Shown here piece after piece: positions 1 to 13,300 of a stretch of 64,000 bases of DNA. Made by a program: the position numbers and the translations under genes. The notes under the pieces are model-generated. The model was not told where the DNA came from. It saw nothing but the letters and a program-made list of their open reading frames with translations, and did no database searches. The stretch covers positions 8,813,501-8,877,500 of the forward strand of contig CM059558.1 of NCBI GenBank assembly GCA_030386875.1. Direction: 5' to 3'. The DNA is from Morinoia aosen. Taxonomy: Eukaryota; Arthropoda; Malacostraca; Amphipoda; Talitridae. Position 1 is the first letter of the stretch. Every line of letters starts with the position of its first letter.

Positions 1-3000
1 GTATAACTTGAGACAGTTTAGTGCGCCTTTTTGAGCGACGTTCTAGGTGCCTGTACGACCAAGTAAATTAATATTTTTAAATATAATTAACCTAGCATGT
101 TACTTTTATCCCTTAAAGTGTCAGATTTTGAGACACAATTTGGCAGTAGGAGAGGAAAAGTTTAAAATGGCTTATAATAATTATTGATAGAAATAGTATT
201 ATTCTTTTAGCCTGGATTTTCATCTGGTAAATTGTTCGCCAGTGTTTAATTTTAATAGTAAATTAACTATGTTATTGAAGATAAATAATTTAGAAAAATA
301 TACTTCATAGGCTTGGCACATAATAGGTTTGATGGTTTGATGTAAAAATTTACGCTACTATGTTCCAATCGTATTTTTTACTTATGTATACTTCATTTGA
401 ATGTGATGAGCAGTAATTAATGGATTACGAACAATCTCTGAAAATGAGTTCAATAGATTTTAGCTTTAAAATACCGAACACTAAAATAAAATGTTCCCTA
501 CGAGCAAACAAAAAGGGGATTTATGCATAAAGTTCCAGTTATTTTAATAGATCTAAATTTTGACCGACTGTAATGTCCAGAGGGAAAAAGGACTTCGCCA
601 TAGTTAAAGCTGAAACAGAATGCAAATGTTCTCAATTTCACGCGAATATTTAGCTTTATATGATGAGTCGCGACTCGGAACGAAATCACAGCATCCTCGC
701 CCACATCTGGCAACCTGTGTCATGCAAAACAATGGCAACTGCCATTCTTCTGGCGACTGATCTTGATCATAAGCAGTTTCTTTCTGAGCCTTTTTGACAT
801 TATTTTCCCGAACATCCCGGATCAGGTTTATCTCTGAACTCTAAGCCAGTCAAGTCATGAGCCTCCTGCTGCAAGATAGGTTGTAACCTTTCTGAGGTTG
901 TGGTAAGGAGCATTGTCCTGTGAGAAAATGAATAGATAAAAGAAGCGCGATGCAAGTTCGGCATGACATGTTGCTCGAGAAGCTGTTTAAAAATTACATC
1001 ATTCCATTTCGAAAAAACTAAACGGGATATGCGTACTACAGAAAATATTCACTCGGAACTATCATCCAGCCACCACCAAATTATTTTTTGGTTATATTGA
1101 GAGCACAGCTGTCAATCAAAAACATATGGTCACTGTTGAACATTTTGAGCCATGCTTCATCGTTGAAGTGATTTTGAACTATTCTGCGTCAATAGAAACA
1201 ACATATTTCGTGCAAAATTTGAACAGCTCTATATACTTGGTTCAAGTCAGAGAATCTACCGCTGTACTGTATATATGTATACTGTATGTACTGTATATTC
1301 ATAATGCTTTTGAAAGGGCCGGCTAATTGTCAGAAACATGTTATGGATTTTTACATTTTCATCACAGATTGAAGCAGCAATCTTGGAGCGGCTTCCTGAA
1401 ACACTCCAGCCATCATTCGATCTTCCTGTCAGCGATGCTTTGGAAGGTCTCGCGGTTTTATACTTCGAGTAACATAGCCCACACCCCTTTTGTCAGTTCC
1501 AATACAACGCATCACATTTCTTGACATGCAAACAGAAGTTGTGGTATCAGAAACAAGTTTTTTCTTTATGCTGAAGCAAATTAAGTTCCTTTCTTATAGA
1601 ACAACATTTTATACTTTGATATTTTAAAATCGGTAATTAACAAGTTTTGTTCATTCTGTGCTACGCTTCAAAACCTTCCTGTGTTATATGAGCACATGCA
1701 AGCTGAAAAATTCTGTGCTAAATCGTAAAAAAGCATTCTCACGATGCCTCTGAATTGGAAATCAAAACGACATACCGTTTTTCGTAAATTCCCTTCCCAC
1801 AGTTCAAAAACAGGGCATGTATATTTGAAAAGTGCATATTATTCCATTTCAATTTTTACAACATATCCACGCATGGGAAGTTTTATAGTGATTAGAGTAC
1901 TATACTACTGTTTAGAGTGTGTTGTGGACTATTAAGTCCCAGCCATGCTGCTATCCCTGATATTTCGACCACTATCTTACGCTATAGCTTCTATCTCTAT
2001 TAATATGTTTCTTAACAAACTTACTACCGGAAATGCGAGTCGCGTGTGAACTTTTAGCTTTTCTTTCCTAGTTTAAGTTTTCCATTTTACTAATTCACAA
2101 TGAGCCTGCGTCCAAAGCACTTTGACGGTCTGAATGATTATATATTTAGCCTACTAAGTGCATGTGTGGTGAAGAGTATAGAGTGCCCGCAGCGCTGCTG
2201 AGGAGGCCGAATCATTTGAGGTACGGTTTTGGAACCTTCACTTCTTATCACAAGAATCCATCGCAATGCCGTCTTATACATCAGGAGATTCATCTCAATT
2301 CTTAGTAATTTGAACGAAAACATAAAAGTACAGCCCATGCGCGCAGAGTTAGGTTATCCACTGCACACAAGGCTTAATGAAAGTCCTTCTGAGAGTATAT
2401 GTTACTGAAAACAAAAAAAAATAACAATGAAACAAAACAATCTTGAGATTTGAGAAAATTATGTACTTCTTCGTGTGCATGGACGTAGTATTCATTTTCA
2501 TGAACACAAATTACCTTCTCTGACATCAATAGCTTACATCCGAGCACGACATGCGAGCTGATGTCTTCTGCTACATCGACAAGACGCGGCAACATTCTCT
2601 TTGTTGTGCTAGGGACGATTTTTTTGTGAGGGCTCGTTGTGTTTTCTTTGAACAATAATTACTGCAGGTTCTGCTTTGCCGTCAAATTTTTTAGCAATTA
2701 GAGTTTTCCAAAACTTGAGCAGCCTCCACACTCAATCCACGTTGGTCCATTGTTACAACAGAACTCCTACTTCTGAAGAAGTGTTTGTGCTAGAGCCTCT
2801 GGCACAGTTGCATGGACACCGTCGCATGAAAGGGAGCAATATGAACGTCCACCGAGCTTAATTACCTAAGGCAAATCTGCAGCGGTACTCAAGGTAGACG
2901 CACGCGAATGAAATAAAATCCCCTAACCTCCATGCCTTTAGGGGCACTCAGTGTTCGAGACTGAGAGGTTTCTTTTATTGGTTGAATGTCAAGCCAGTTC

Positions 3001-3578
3001 ATCCACGTAGAAGGCTACAGCACGAAACTACTTGCTTCCGTTGACAGGCTGAATATTAAGGAACAATCTGCAGTCAAAGATGAGTGAGAAAAATAAGTTT
3101 GAGGTCGCTAGTGAATTCAGTGGAAAAATTCTTCGGCTGTAACGACTAAACCGGAATCTTAGGTTACTTTCAAGTGCACAACTGCAATTACGGGTTCTGG
3201 GACACCTAATGTCAATTTATATTTGACCTGTATGTTAAATGAAGAGCTGCGACGAAAAATTTTCAAAGTTGGAGCGTCATAGTGTATTGAAGTCACAAAA
3301 ACATCGTGAGAATTTGCTCTCGGCAGAAACAAAGTAGTAACTCAGTTTAAAGTTTCATGAAAACATTAAATGTAAAAACTTATGATTCTTATCTGCCTTA
3401 CAACGCCGATCGCATCACCCAGCAGCCAGGCACGTGGACTTGGGAATTCTGACCCGTCAAATACTGCGAGCCACAATTGCCGCTGCAGCAGCGCACCAGG
3501 GCGTCTCGACGAGTGTGATGTTGGCTTATTTTACTCAAGAGTCTGTGTGCCAGCTGTAGGTGTTCGCGTGAATGTCTG
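1..3578. other. Unannotated AT-rich stretch
   Basis: I see no supported gene, tRNA or clear transposon here. Open frames are all short (under 95 codons), overlap on both strands and have no recognisable motif. The stretch at about 880-1200 has a vague transposase feel but no DDE-type motif that I can defend. A small hairpin (CCCCTAA...TTTAGGGG) lies near 2920-2945. Confidence 0.5.
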
Positions 3579-6420
3579 AGCAGGCAGAACATGAACACAA
3601 CCACGCAGAACATGAACACACAACCACGCAGAACATGAACACACAACCACGCAGAACATGAACACACAACCACGCAAAACATGAACACAACCACGCAGAA
3701 CATGAATTCACAACCAGACAGAACATGAACACACAACCAGACAGAACATGAACACACAACCAGACAGAACATGAACACACAACCAGACAGAACATGAACA
3801 CACAACCAGGCAGAACATGAACACAACCACGCAGAACATGAACACTACCACGCAGAACATGAACAAAACCACGCAGAACATGAACACACAACCAGGCAGA
3901 ACATGAACACAAATACGCAGAACATGAACACAACCACGCAGAACATGAACACAACCACGCAAAGCATGAACACAACCAGGCAGAACATGAACACAAACAT
4001 GCAGAACATGAACACAACCACGCAGAACATGAACACACAACCACGCAGAACATGAACACAACCAGGAAGAACATGAACACAACCAGGCAGAACATGAACA
4101 CACAACCAGGCAGAACATGAACACAACCAGGCAGAACATAAAGACAACCAGGCAGAACATGAACACACAACCACGCAGAACATGAACACACAACCACGCA
4201 GAACATGAACACAACCAGGCAGAACATGAACACAACCAGGCAGAACATGAACACAACCAGGCAGAACATGAACACAACCAAGCAGAACATGAACACAACC
4301 AGGCAGAACATGAACACACAACCAGGCAGAACATGAACACAACCAGGCAGAACATGAACACAACCAGGCAGAACATGAACACACAGCCAGGCAGAACATG
4401 AACACACAACCAGACAGAACATGAGCACAACCAGGCAGAACATGAACACAACCAGGCAGAACATGAACACACAGCCAGACAGAACATGAACACACAACCA
4501 GACAGAACATGAGCACAACCAGGCAGAACATGAACACAACCAGGCAGAACATGAACACAACCAGGCAGAACATGAACACAACCAGGCAGAACATGAACAC
4601 ACAGCCAGGCAGAACATGAACACACAACCAGGCAGAACATGAACACAACCAGGCAGAACATGAACACAACCAGGCAGAACATGAATTCACAACCAGACAG
4701 AACATGAACACACAACCAGACAGAACATGAACACACAACCAGACAGAACATGAACACACAACCAGACAGAACATGAGCACACAACCAGACAGAACATGAA
4801 CACACAACCAGACAGAACATGAGCACACAACCAGACAGAACATGAGCACACAACCAGACAGAACATGAGCACACAACCAGACAGAACATGAACACACAAC
4901 CAGACAGAACATGAACACACAACCAGACAGAACATGAACACACAACCAGACAGAACATGAGCACACAACCAGACAGAACATGAGCACACAACCAGACAGA
5001 ACATGAGCACACAACCAGACAGAACATGAGCACACAACCAGACAGAACATGAGCACACAACCAGACAGAACATGAACACACAACCAGACAGAACATGAAC
5101 ACACAACCAGACAGAACATGAACACACAACCAGACAGAACATGAGCACACAACCAGACAGAACATGAGCACACAACCAGACAGAACATGAGCACACAACC
5201 AGACAGAACATGAGCACACAACCAGACAGAACATGAGCACACAACCAGACAGAACATGAGCACACAACCAGACAGAACATGAGCACACAACCAGACAGAA
5301 CATGAACACACAACCAGACAGAACATGAGCACACAACCAGACAGAACATGAACACACAACCAGGCAGAACATGAACAGAACCAGGCAAAACATGAAAACA
5401 CAACCAGGCAGAACATGAACACACAACCAGACAGAACAAGAACACACAACCAGACAGAACATGAACACAACCAGGCAGAACATGAAAACACAACCAGACA
5501 GAACACGAACACACAACCAGGCAGAACATGAACAGAACCAGGCAAAACATGAAAACACAACCAGGCAGAACATGAACACACAACCAGACAGAACAAGAAC
5601 ACACAACCAGACAGAACATGAACACAACCAGGCAAAACATGAAAACACAACCAGGCAGAACATGAACACACAACCAGACAGAACAAGAACACACAACCAG
5701 ACAGAACATGAACACAACCAGGCAGAACATGAACACACAACCAGACAGAACAAGAACACACAACCAGACAGAACATGAACACAACCAGGCAGAACATGAA
5801 AACACAACCAGGCAGAACACGAACACACAACCAGGCAGAACATGAACAGAACCAGGCAAAACATGAAAACACAACCAGGCAGAACATGAACACACAACCA
5901 GACAGAACAAGAACACACAACCAGACAGAACATGAACACAACCAGGCAGAACATGAACACACAACCAGACAGAACACGAACACACAACCAGGCAGAACAT
6001 GAACAGAACCAGGCAAAACATGAAAACACAACCAGGCAGAACATGAACACACAACCAGACAGAACAAGAACACACAACCAGACAGAACATGAACACAACC
6101 AGGCAGAACATGAACACAACCAGACAGAACAAGAACACACAACCAGACAGAACATGAACACAACCAGGCAGAACATGAACACACAGCCAGACAGAACATG
6201 AACACACAACCAGACAGAACATGAACACACAACCAGACAGAACATGAACACACAACCAGGCAGAACATGAACACAACCAGGCAAAACATGAACACACAAC
6301 CAGGCAGTACATGAACACAACCAGACAGAACAAGAACACACAACCAGACAGAACATGAACACAACCAGGCAGAACATGAACACACAACCAGACAGAACAT
6401 GAACACACAACCACGCATAA
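3579..6420. repeat. Minisatellite, mixed 21/23-bp units (CAGAACATGAACAC type)
   Basis: About 2.8 kb of tandem units built on CAGAACATGAACACAACCAG (21 bp with the spacer) and a 23-bp form with one extra AC. Variants (CCAGG, CCAGA, CCACG; AACAC or AGCAC) come in runs, for example many AGCAC-type 23-mers at 4770-5340 and a recurring multi-unit block at 5340-6200. That is the mark of local unequal exchange. No unit contains a stop in several frames, so long Cys/Val/Phe-rich or His/Thr/Asn-rich open frames appear on both strands. I do not regard them as genes. Confidence 0.95.
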
Positions 6421-8228
6421 CATGATGTCACGAGCAGAACACGACACACACAGAACACGACACACACCCAGAAGAACACAAGACACTCACACAGAACACG
6501 ACACACACAAAACACAACACACACAGAACACGACACACACCCAGAAGAACACAAGACACACACACAGAACACGACACACACCCAGAAGAACGCAAGACAC
6601 ACACACAGAACACGACACACACACAGAACACGACACATACAAAACACACAACCAGAAGAACACAAGACACACACACAGAACACGACACACACACAGAACA
6701 CGACACACACACAGAACACGACACACACACAGAACACGACACATACAGAACACACAACCAGAAGAACACAAGACACACACACAGAACACGACACATACAG
6801 AACACACAACCAGAAGAACACAAGACACACACACAGAACACGACACACAACCAGAAGAACACAAGACACACACACAGAACACGACACACACAGAACACGA
6901 CACACACAGAACACGACATACACAAAACACGACATACACAGAACACGACACACACAGAACACGACACACGCAGAACACGACACACACACAGAACACGACA
7001 TACACAGAACACGACACACACAGAACACGACACACACAGAACATGACACACACAGAACACGACATACACAGAACACGACACACACAGAACACGACACACA
7101 CAGAACACGACACACACAGAACACGACATACACAGAACACGACATACACAGAACACGACACACACAGAACACGACACACACAGAACACGACATACACAGA
7201 ACACGACACACACAGAACACGACACACACAGAACATGATACACACAGAACACGACACACACAGAACACGACACACACAGAACACGACACACACAGAACAC
7301 GACACACACAGAACATGATACACACAGAACACGACACACACAGAACACGACACACACAGAACACGACACACACAGAACACGACACACACAGAACACGACA
7401 CACACAGAACACGACACACACAGAACACGACACACACAGAACACGACACACACACAGAACACGACACACACAGAACATGATACACACAGAACACGACACA
7501 CACAGAACATGATACACACAGAACACGACACACACAGAACACGACACACACAGAACACGACACACACAGAACACGACACACACAGAACACGACACACACA
7601 GAACACGACACACACAGAACACGACATACACAGAACACGACACACACAGAACACGACATACACAGAACACGACACACACAGAACACGACACACACAGAAC
7701 ACGACACACACAGAACACGACATACACAGAACACGACACACACAGAACACGACATACACAGAACACGACACACACAGAACACGACATACACAGAACACGA
7801 CACACACAGAACACGACATACACAGAACACGACACACACAGAACATGATACACACCCAGAATAACACAAGACACACACACAGAACACGACACACACAGAA
7901 CACGACGCACCCAGAAGAACACAAGACACACACACAGAACACGACACACCCAGAAGAACACAAGACACACACACAGAACACGACATACACAGAACACGAC
8001 ACCCACCCAGAAGAACACAAGACACACACACAGAACACGACACACCCAGAAGAACACAAGACACACACACAGAACACGACATACACAGAACACGACACCC
8101 ACCCAGAAGAACACAAGACACACACACAGAACACGACACACACACACAGAACACGACACATACAGAACACACAACCAGAAGAACTCAAGACACACACACA
8201 GAACACGACACACAGAAGAACACAAGAC
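6421..8228. repeat. Minisatellite, 16-bp units (CAGAACACGACACACA type)
   Basis: This array adjoins the previous one. The basic unit is ACACACAGAACACGAC (16 bp), with ACATAC and ATGATAC variants. At both ends it is interspersed with longer units carrying CCAGAAGAACACAAGACACA. The core CAGAACA(C/T)GA is shared with the neighbouring 21/23-bp array, so the two blocks probably diverged from one ancestral unit. Open frames here are repeat artefacts. Confidence 0.95.
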
Positions 8229-9851
8229 GCACACCCTGAAGTGGAGGCGCGGAAGCGTGCCGCAGCACAGCGCCGGTAATGAGCAGGGCGGCACCTGTCA
8301 TGCAGCGCGCGCTGCGCCTCAACTTATGGAATTATAGCCAGTCGTGGCTGTGGGGTGCAGGTAGCGCTCTGCTCTGTATGGGCTCCCCGCCTTGGGCTGT
8401 GGTGGTAGCTTCTTGTGCATTTCTTCCAGCTGTGCTCCTCATTCCAACCTGTAGGATTTTTGCAATGAAAAATGGGTGCCGCTACATGCGTGGTGTTTGG
8501 GTTGTGTAGAGTGAACAATCCATGTTTGAGAGGCTTGTGTTATTGTCAGGAAAAACAAAGTTCAGAAAAAATTGCCGAATGTTGAATCCGCTGCTGCAAG
8601 GGCGATGTCGTAGAATGAACTTGTGCGGAGCTAAGCGTTTTGATCGATAATATGACCAATTTAGTGCTGATAAGTGCTCATTTAAAATCAGTAATGTCGA
8701 TTCCAAGAAATAGAATCCCAAACCATAATTTGAATGATTCTTTCATTTCTGTGTAACTGCATCGAAAACCAGACGATGACTCAGCTGTTTCTTATTCAAA
8801 AGGCCAAGGTGGTCCCCAACACAATACTGTAATTACAATGTTCTTGTATGGAGACACTAAAAATCTGAACATTTCACTCGTAATTATTTCGCGTTGTTCC
8901 TTGTATTGTTCATAGAAATAATTACAGCCTCGAAGCCTATGACTCTAAAGCATAGTGAAGAAATTTCCATCCTCGAATTAAACGAATAGCGACGTGCTGC
9001 GTATATTCAATTGACACCATTAAAGTTGTACGCAAACTTCGCGCCACCAACGGCAAGTTCAGACGATATTATTATTATTAATTTTTGATTTATTTCTTAT
9101 GAGAATTTTTCATTACTCAGGATTAATTTACGAAGTACTTGCCCATCAATGGCAGTAAAATTTGACAGAAATAAGCGATAACGAAGTGAAGCCAACGCCG
9201 TTGAGATACGGCACAAGGCAAGATGATATGCTTCTCTCCAAGTCGAAATGATTTTAAATAATAATATAAATTCCGAAGCCGCATCGTGTAAACGTATCTT
9301 ACCTATACCTGTGGTAAGGAATGTTTCCAGACACAGATAATGTTTTTCACCCGCAAAGAACAAAACTAACAACGAAGTGTTCAGCGCTGAAGAGTACCTC
9401 GCTGCAATCAAGACTGTGTTGTGCAAGTGCTTGTGTAAAATAAACATAAAACGTATGTGTGGTAGAGCGTAGCGCTGGGTCGACAGTTGTGTTCTCTGAT
9501 CGCAGTAAGGATGTTATGATTCAATTATCGTTAAATTCGATTTCTGAATTATTTTGTGTAAAATTATTTTTGACAGGATTTCACAATGGAAGTTAACATT
9601 TTTTGAAATGGGCAGATTAGGGTGAAAATAATCAATGTGCAACAGGGAAAAAGGCCCTTCACCAAATGTGTGTGAAAAATTAACGATACCCTGCCGTTTA
9701 CGTCTCATTGGACTCTGAAGCAACTTGAAAATTTGAAGTCCGGTTTCCTCTTTTAATTTGTGGAATCTATTTTACGTTTTGTTTGAAAATCGCGATTTAT
9801 TTAATTGGGACCGACTTGGATGCATGGAAAAGTGTGAGCACCGCAGCTGAG
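8229..9851. other. Edge of array and presumed 5' flank of the LRR gene
   Basis: The first 100 bases (8235-8335) are strikingly GC- and CpG-rich compared with their surroundings. The remainder is ordinary AT-rich sequence with no supported feature. If the exon ending at 9902 is real, a promoter and 5' leader should lie in the last part of this stretch, but I cannot point to a convincing initiator or TATA element. Confidence 0.4.
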
Positions 9852-9902
9852 ATGCGGGCCGAAGACATGAAGACGTCGCCTAAAGGAATACTCAAAAATG
9901 CG
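9852..9902 (+). CDS. Possible first coding exon of the LRR-protein gene
   Basis: A short exon candidate, 17 codons from ATG at 9852 (a second in-frame ATG is at 9867). It reads MRAEDMKTSPKGILKNA and ends at GCG|GTGAGT, a consensus 5' splice site, in phase 0. The next good exon on this strand (16396) also starts in phase 0, so the two can join without a frame change. GILK fits the SILK-type docking motif ([GS]IL[KR]) for protein phosphatase 1, and KGILKN is seen near the N terminus of phosphatase inhibitor-2 proteins; both are family knowledge, and so short a motif can occur by chance. It could instead belong to another gene or be a chance open stretch with a donor. The joining intron would be 9903-16395 (6.5 kb). 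Confidence 0.45.
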
Positions 9903-10021
9903 GTGAGTCTCTCATCCCTGGCCACGTCGCTGGCCGCAGTGCTGGAGTGCGGCGCTTGCACCGCAGCGCTCCAGCACCACCATGGTCTACTGTGAGCACT
10001 ACGCACATTTGTGGCGTGGTG

Positions 10022-10318
10022 TACTGGGTATGTACCACGGTAGAATAAACAAGGTAGGGTCACACCAGTCTTTTTCGTCGTCCGCGTGGCAGTGCTGACG
10101 GCATGGCAACGAACCAATAGACGCGCTCACTCTAACCACACGGCTAGCCTCTAATCTGGCACCACTTTTGGCCAAACGGTATTTCGCAATGGTGACGTCA
10201 CAAAGTTTCCTTGAAATAAAGTCGTTCAATTGGCTAGCCGAACAAGAGGTGTATTTTCCCCCCCGTAGAAATGACTCTACCTTGTTTCCTCTGCGGTGGT
10301 ATGTACACGGGTCTATAA
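10022..10318. mobile_element. Possible MITE with imperfect inverted ends
   Basis: The left part (about 10030-10066, ending AACAAGGTAGGGTCA) and the reverse complement of the right part (about 10270-10315, AACAAGGTAGAGTCA) match over some 35 bases with a few indels. They enclose about 200 bp with no coding potential. I could not fix the exact ends or a target duplication. It lies in the presumed first intron of the LRR gene. Confidence 0.5.
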
Positions 10319-10837
10319 TACGGGTATATGTCAGACGATAACGTTTCTTGCGTCTTTTAATTCTTAACTTTAGCACGTTTCCTGCGAAGAGACCCACCGG
10401 TGGCCACTGGGAGGATTTTCATAATGCTGATGACCGCCCTGCAGTCACTAACTCAATTTTCATGAATACTTCGTGAAAGCAAAATGAAGGCACGATCCAG
10501 TTATTGTTTGCTATCTTCAAAGTTACTTGTTGCAATTAACTTTAAATATGAATTTAATATGCACTTCAGTTTAGCCCATCGCAGGAGACCTGTTAAGGCC
10601 CCATTTCCGTGATGTGTAAATCCGCCCCCAACGTTTGCGCCGTCAAGTGGACTTCGAATCTTATGCATAAATTTTGTCACGTCGTACTTATCATTTAGCT
10701 GAAATACTCCTCAGCACACAGGCTGGAATATCTGTTGAAACCAATCTTTATTTACTTTTCTAAATTTCTCTTAGGACCTGAGGCTGCATCTGAGTGCTAG
10801 TCCGAAATTTTACCACAGGCGCGTGCGCTTTTGAAAA

Positions 10838-11062
10838 TGTTGCGGATCTTTTCCAGATATGCTCCGCCACTACTGCAACACATAAGTTCACCCACTTGTA
10901 ACTTTCTAAATAATGCACCTATCGATTTCGAATTGTAATTGAAACGAAAGAAAAACATTCTTTCGTTAGAGAGTAATTTGAAGTCGATATTTCGAAAGTT
11001 ACACGTGGGTGAACTTAAGCGTTGCATTAGTGGCGGGGCTTATCTGGAGAAGATCCAACGTT
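10838..11062. mobile_element. Foldback MITE, about 225 bp, near full-length palindrome
   Basis: The left arm (10838 onward, GGATCTTTTCCAGATA...) and the reverse complement of the right arm (ending 11062, GGATCTTCTCCAGATA...) match over about 65 bases, including TTCACCCAC(T/G)TGTAACTTTC. Weaker pairing continues inward to a central ACGAAAGAA / TTCTTTCGT stem near 10953. The whole element can fold into one hairpin. No coding content. The family is unknown and the target duplication is not clear. Confidence 0.8.
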
Positions 11063-12269
11063 GCTATCACAAGCCATCTAGTTTCCCTGGGAATAATCAT
11101 CGCACAGCGTAATTAACGCAATCAGCAAGTACATACAACAATTAGCGCTGATACTATCCAAAAATATGTCATTTACTTGTAAAAAATAAGAACTCTTAAT
11201 ATGTCTATTTAATAAGCACCCTATTTATGTAGATAGTTGCGTATGGTTTTAGTTTTCCCTCGACGTAGCACAGGATTCTTCAAGGTTCCGTGATCCTAGG
11301 AAGGACGAAGTACAACGCGCATATAAGGTTGCATTCTCCCCTCACAGGCTAAATGTGGGCTCAGGAATTGAGGGATGTTATAAATTTAGGCGAAGTATCG
11401 GGGGAACTGAATCAATGTCTGTAAACAAGTACACATACGAGCTCGGCTATGAAATGTGATCTTCTATACCACATTCAGTCATTACGGACTTAAATTTGGC
11501 ATAGTTTTATAAATTTATCCTACATGATTGAATGTTTTCTTGGTGCTTGTGATAGGAGGAAGATGTGAGGTCCCGTGTTGAAGGTTTGCGTATGGCATCC
11601 TTCAGCTGAAATAGAATAGGTTTTTTGTTTCGTTTCAGACCATCTCTTTACGGTCCACTGCAGCCCTTTTTGTAGGCCCCGATTATTTTTCAGTCACCTT
11701 TATTTTATTTAGTGAAATTTTTTTTACTCTCACTGCCTCTGTGTTCAGGCAGCGTGTGGGACATCTCATGCATACATGTCCCATTCCTTCAATTTCTTCC
11801 TCCTTGACGGTGTCTTCCTCCTCCCTTTTGTGGAAACACCTTTGTTGTGGTTAGGGAGGCCTGAACTATAATTCAAAGTCTATAATCTAATCTCGTTGAT
11901 TCTCTTATTTCACGAAGAGAGACTTGGCACTAGAGGCTGCAGGAATTCCTACAATTCCAGAAGTATTCAAATTGTCTCTTGGTTGAACCTTTCCCCTCAA
12001 GAAAACTCATGTCCCACAGCAAGCACAAGACCAGCTGGCCACCGTGGTAGACAGGGCCAATGAGTGGCAGCATTATGAGAGTATATGTATCATATGATAA
12101 TTCTGCTGGTTCCTTCCTTAGCTAGTTACTTAGTTAGTCCGTCCATTACGCTTCCAGTAATTAGATACAAGCAAATTAAGGGAACCAAAGACCCCTGCGG
12201 TTATCTATGCTACAGCTTGAACGTAAAGTTTTACGCTTTAAGATTACATCCCTTGCGTTAGGGATGCTT

Positions 12270-12400
12270 TAGGCTATGTAATGATGTAATAAATTACGGT
12301 AGGATATGTAATGATAGTCTAGGACAGGTTAGGCTAGGTTTTGATGTAATAAATTAAGGTAGGCTATGTAACGATAGTCTTGGATAGGTTAGGCTAGGAC
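12270..12400. repeat. Two tandem 60-bp units beside the TTAGG-like array
   Basis: GATGTAATAAATTA recurs at 12283 and 12343, a 60-bp period, with the following AGGTAGG(C/A)TATGTAA also repeated. The units already contain AGGTTAGGCTAGG pentamers and grade into the array on their right. Confidence 0.7.
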
Positions 12401-12454
12401 AATAGAACATTAGCTCACATAGCTCAAGTTAAGATCGGTTAGCCTAAAATAGGT

Positions 12455-13115
12455 GAGCCTCGTAAGTTATGTTAGGTTAGCATAGGTTAGGTAAGATTGG
12501 TTACGTTATGTTAGGATACGTTATGTTGAGTTAGGATTTGTCACGTTGGGTTGGGATAGGTTGTGTTGGATTAGGATAGGTTAGGTTGGGTTATGACAGG
12601 TTATGTTGGGTTAGGATAAGTTGTGTTGAGTTAGGATTTGTCATGTTGGGTTGGGATAGGTTGTGTTGGATTAGGATAGGTTAGGTTGGGTTGGGTTATG
12701 ACAGGTTATGTTGGGTTAGGATAGGTTATGTTGGATTAGGATAGGCTAGGTTGGGTTATGACAGGTTATGTTGGGTTAGGATAGGTTATGTTGAGTTAGG
12801 ATTTGTCATGTTGGGTTGGGATAGGTTGTGTTGGATTAGGATATGTGAGGTCGGGGTAGGATAGGTTATGTTTGGTTAGGATAGGTTGTGTTGGATCAGG
12901 ATAGGTTAGGCTGGGTTAGGATAGGTTATGTTGGGTTAGGATAGGTTATGTTGGGTTAGGATAGGTTACGTTAGGTTAGGATAGGCTATGTTGGGTTAGG
13001 ATAGGATATTTGTTGGGTTAGGACAGACTATGTTGAGTTAGAATAAGTTATGCTGGGTTAAAAAAAGGTTATGTTGGGTTAGGATAGGTTATGTCGGGTT
13101 AGGATAGGTTATTTT
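12455..13115. repeat. Degenerate TTAGG-like tandem array (20-bp unit of four pentamers)
   Basis: The repeating theme is TTAGGATAGGTTATGTTGGG, 20 bp. It parses as four 5-mers, TTAGG-ATAGG-TTATG-TTGGG, each one or two changes from the canonical insect telomere repeat TTAGG. The phase of five is kept over long stretches. Variation between units is high, so it is old or has not been homogenised. It reads as interstitial telomere-like sequence in the first intron of the LRR gene; an unrelated origin from a G/T-rich minisatellite is also possible. Confidence 0.8.
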
Positions 13116-13196
13116 GGAATTATTTCTGACCATCTCTTTTTGGTTCACTGCTGCCCTTTAAAACTGGTCCTAAATAATGTGATCACTTCAGGTAAT

Positions 13197-13300
13197 TAAT
13201 ACCCCTGCCCATTATTTTTGCACCTCCACACGTTTTCTTACCCTTAGCCGTTATTTTCATTTGACTTCAACTACGTTTCCATCATCGTCACCAAGGTTTC
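13197..13300. repeat. Short, unexpanded relative of the 14.3-15.2 kb minisatellite
   Basis: This 100-bp stretch carries TACCCCTGCCCATTATTTTT and CACCTCCACACGTTTTC, then CATTTGACTTCAACTACG and CCATCATCGTCAC. Its left and right parts match both flanks of the big 21/42-bp array (14275 and 15215-15255), with only two or three diverged units between them. It shows what the locus looked like before amplification, or a dispersed sister copy. Confidence 0.75.

Larger units (their letters stand above)
11635..13170. repeat. Short direct repeat flanking the TTAGG-like region
   Basis: GACCATCTCTTTACGGTCCA (about 11638) and GACCATCTCTTTTTGGTTCA (about 13128) begin two similar stretches of about 45 bp, each followed by CTGC(A/T)GCCCTTT. 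They bracket the degenerate telomere-like array. Whether this is a duplicated edge of one element or two copies of a dispersed repeat cannot be told here. Confidence 0.5.

Noticed and set aside
880-1200. Possible transposase fragment
   Set aside because: A few residues recall Tc1 proteins, but neither the QDNAP-like nor the WPxxSPDLNP-like block can be read.
3535-8294. Very long open frames (up to 1528 codons) on the minus strand and His/Thr/Asn-rich frames on plus
   Set aside because: They are translations of tandem units without stops, open in several frames and both strands at once, with no start context, splice sites or domain.
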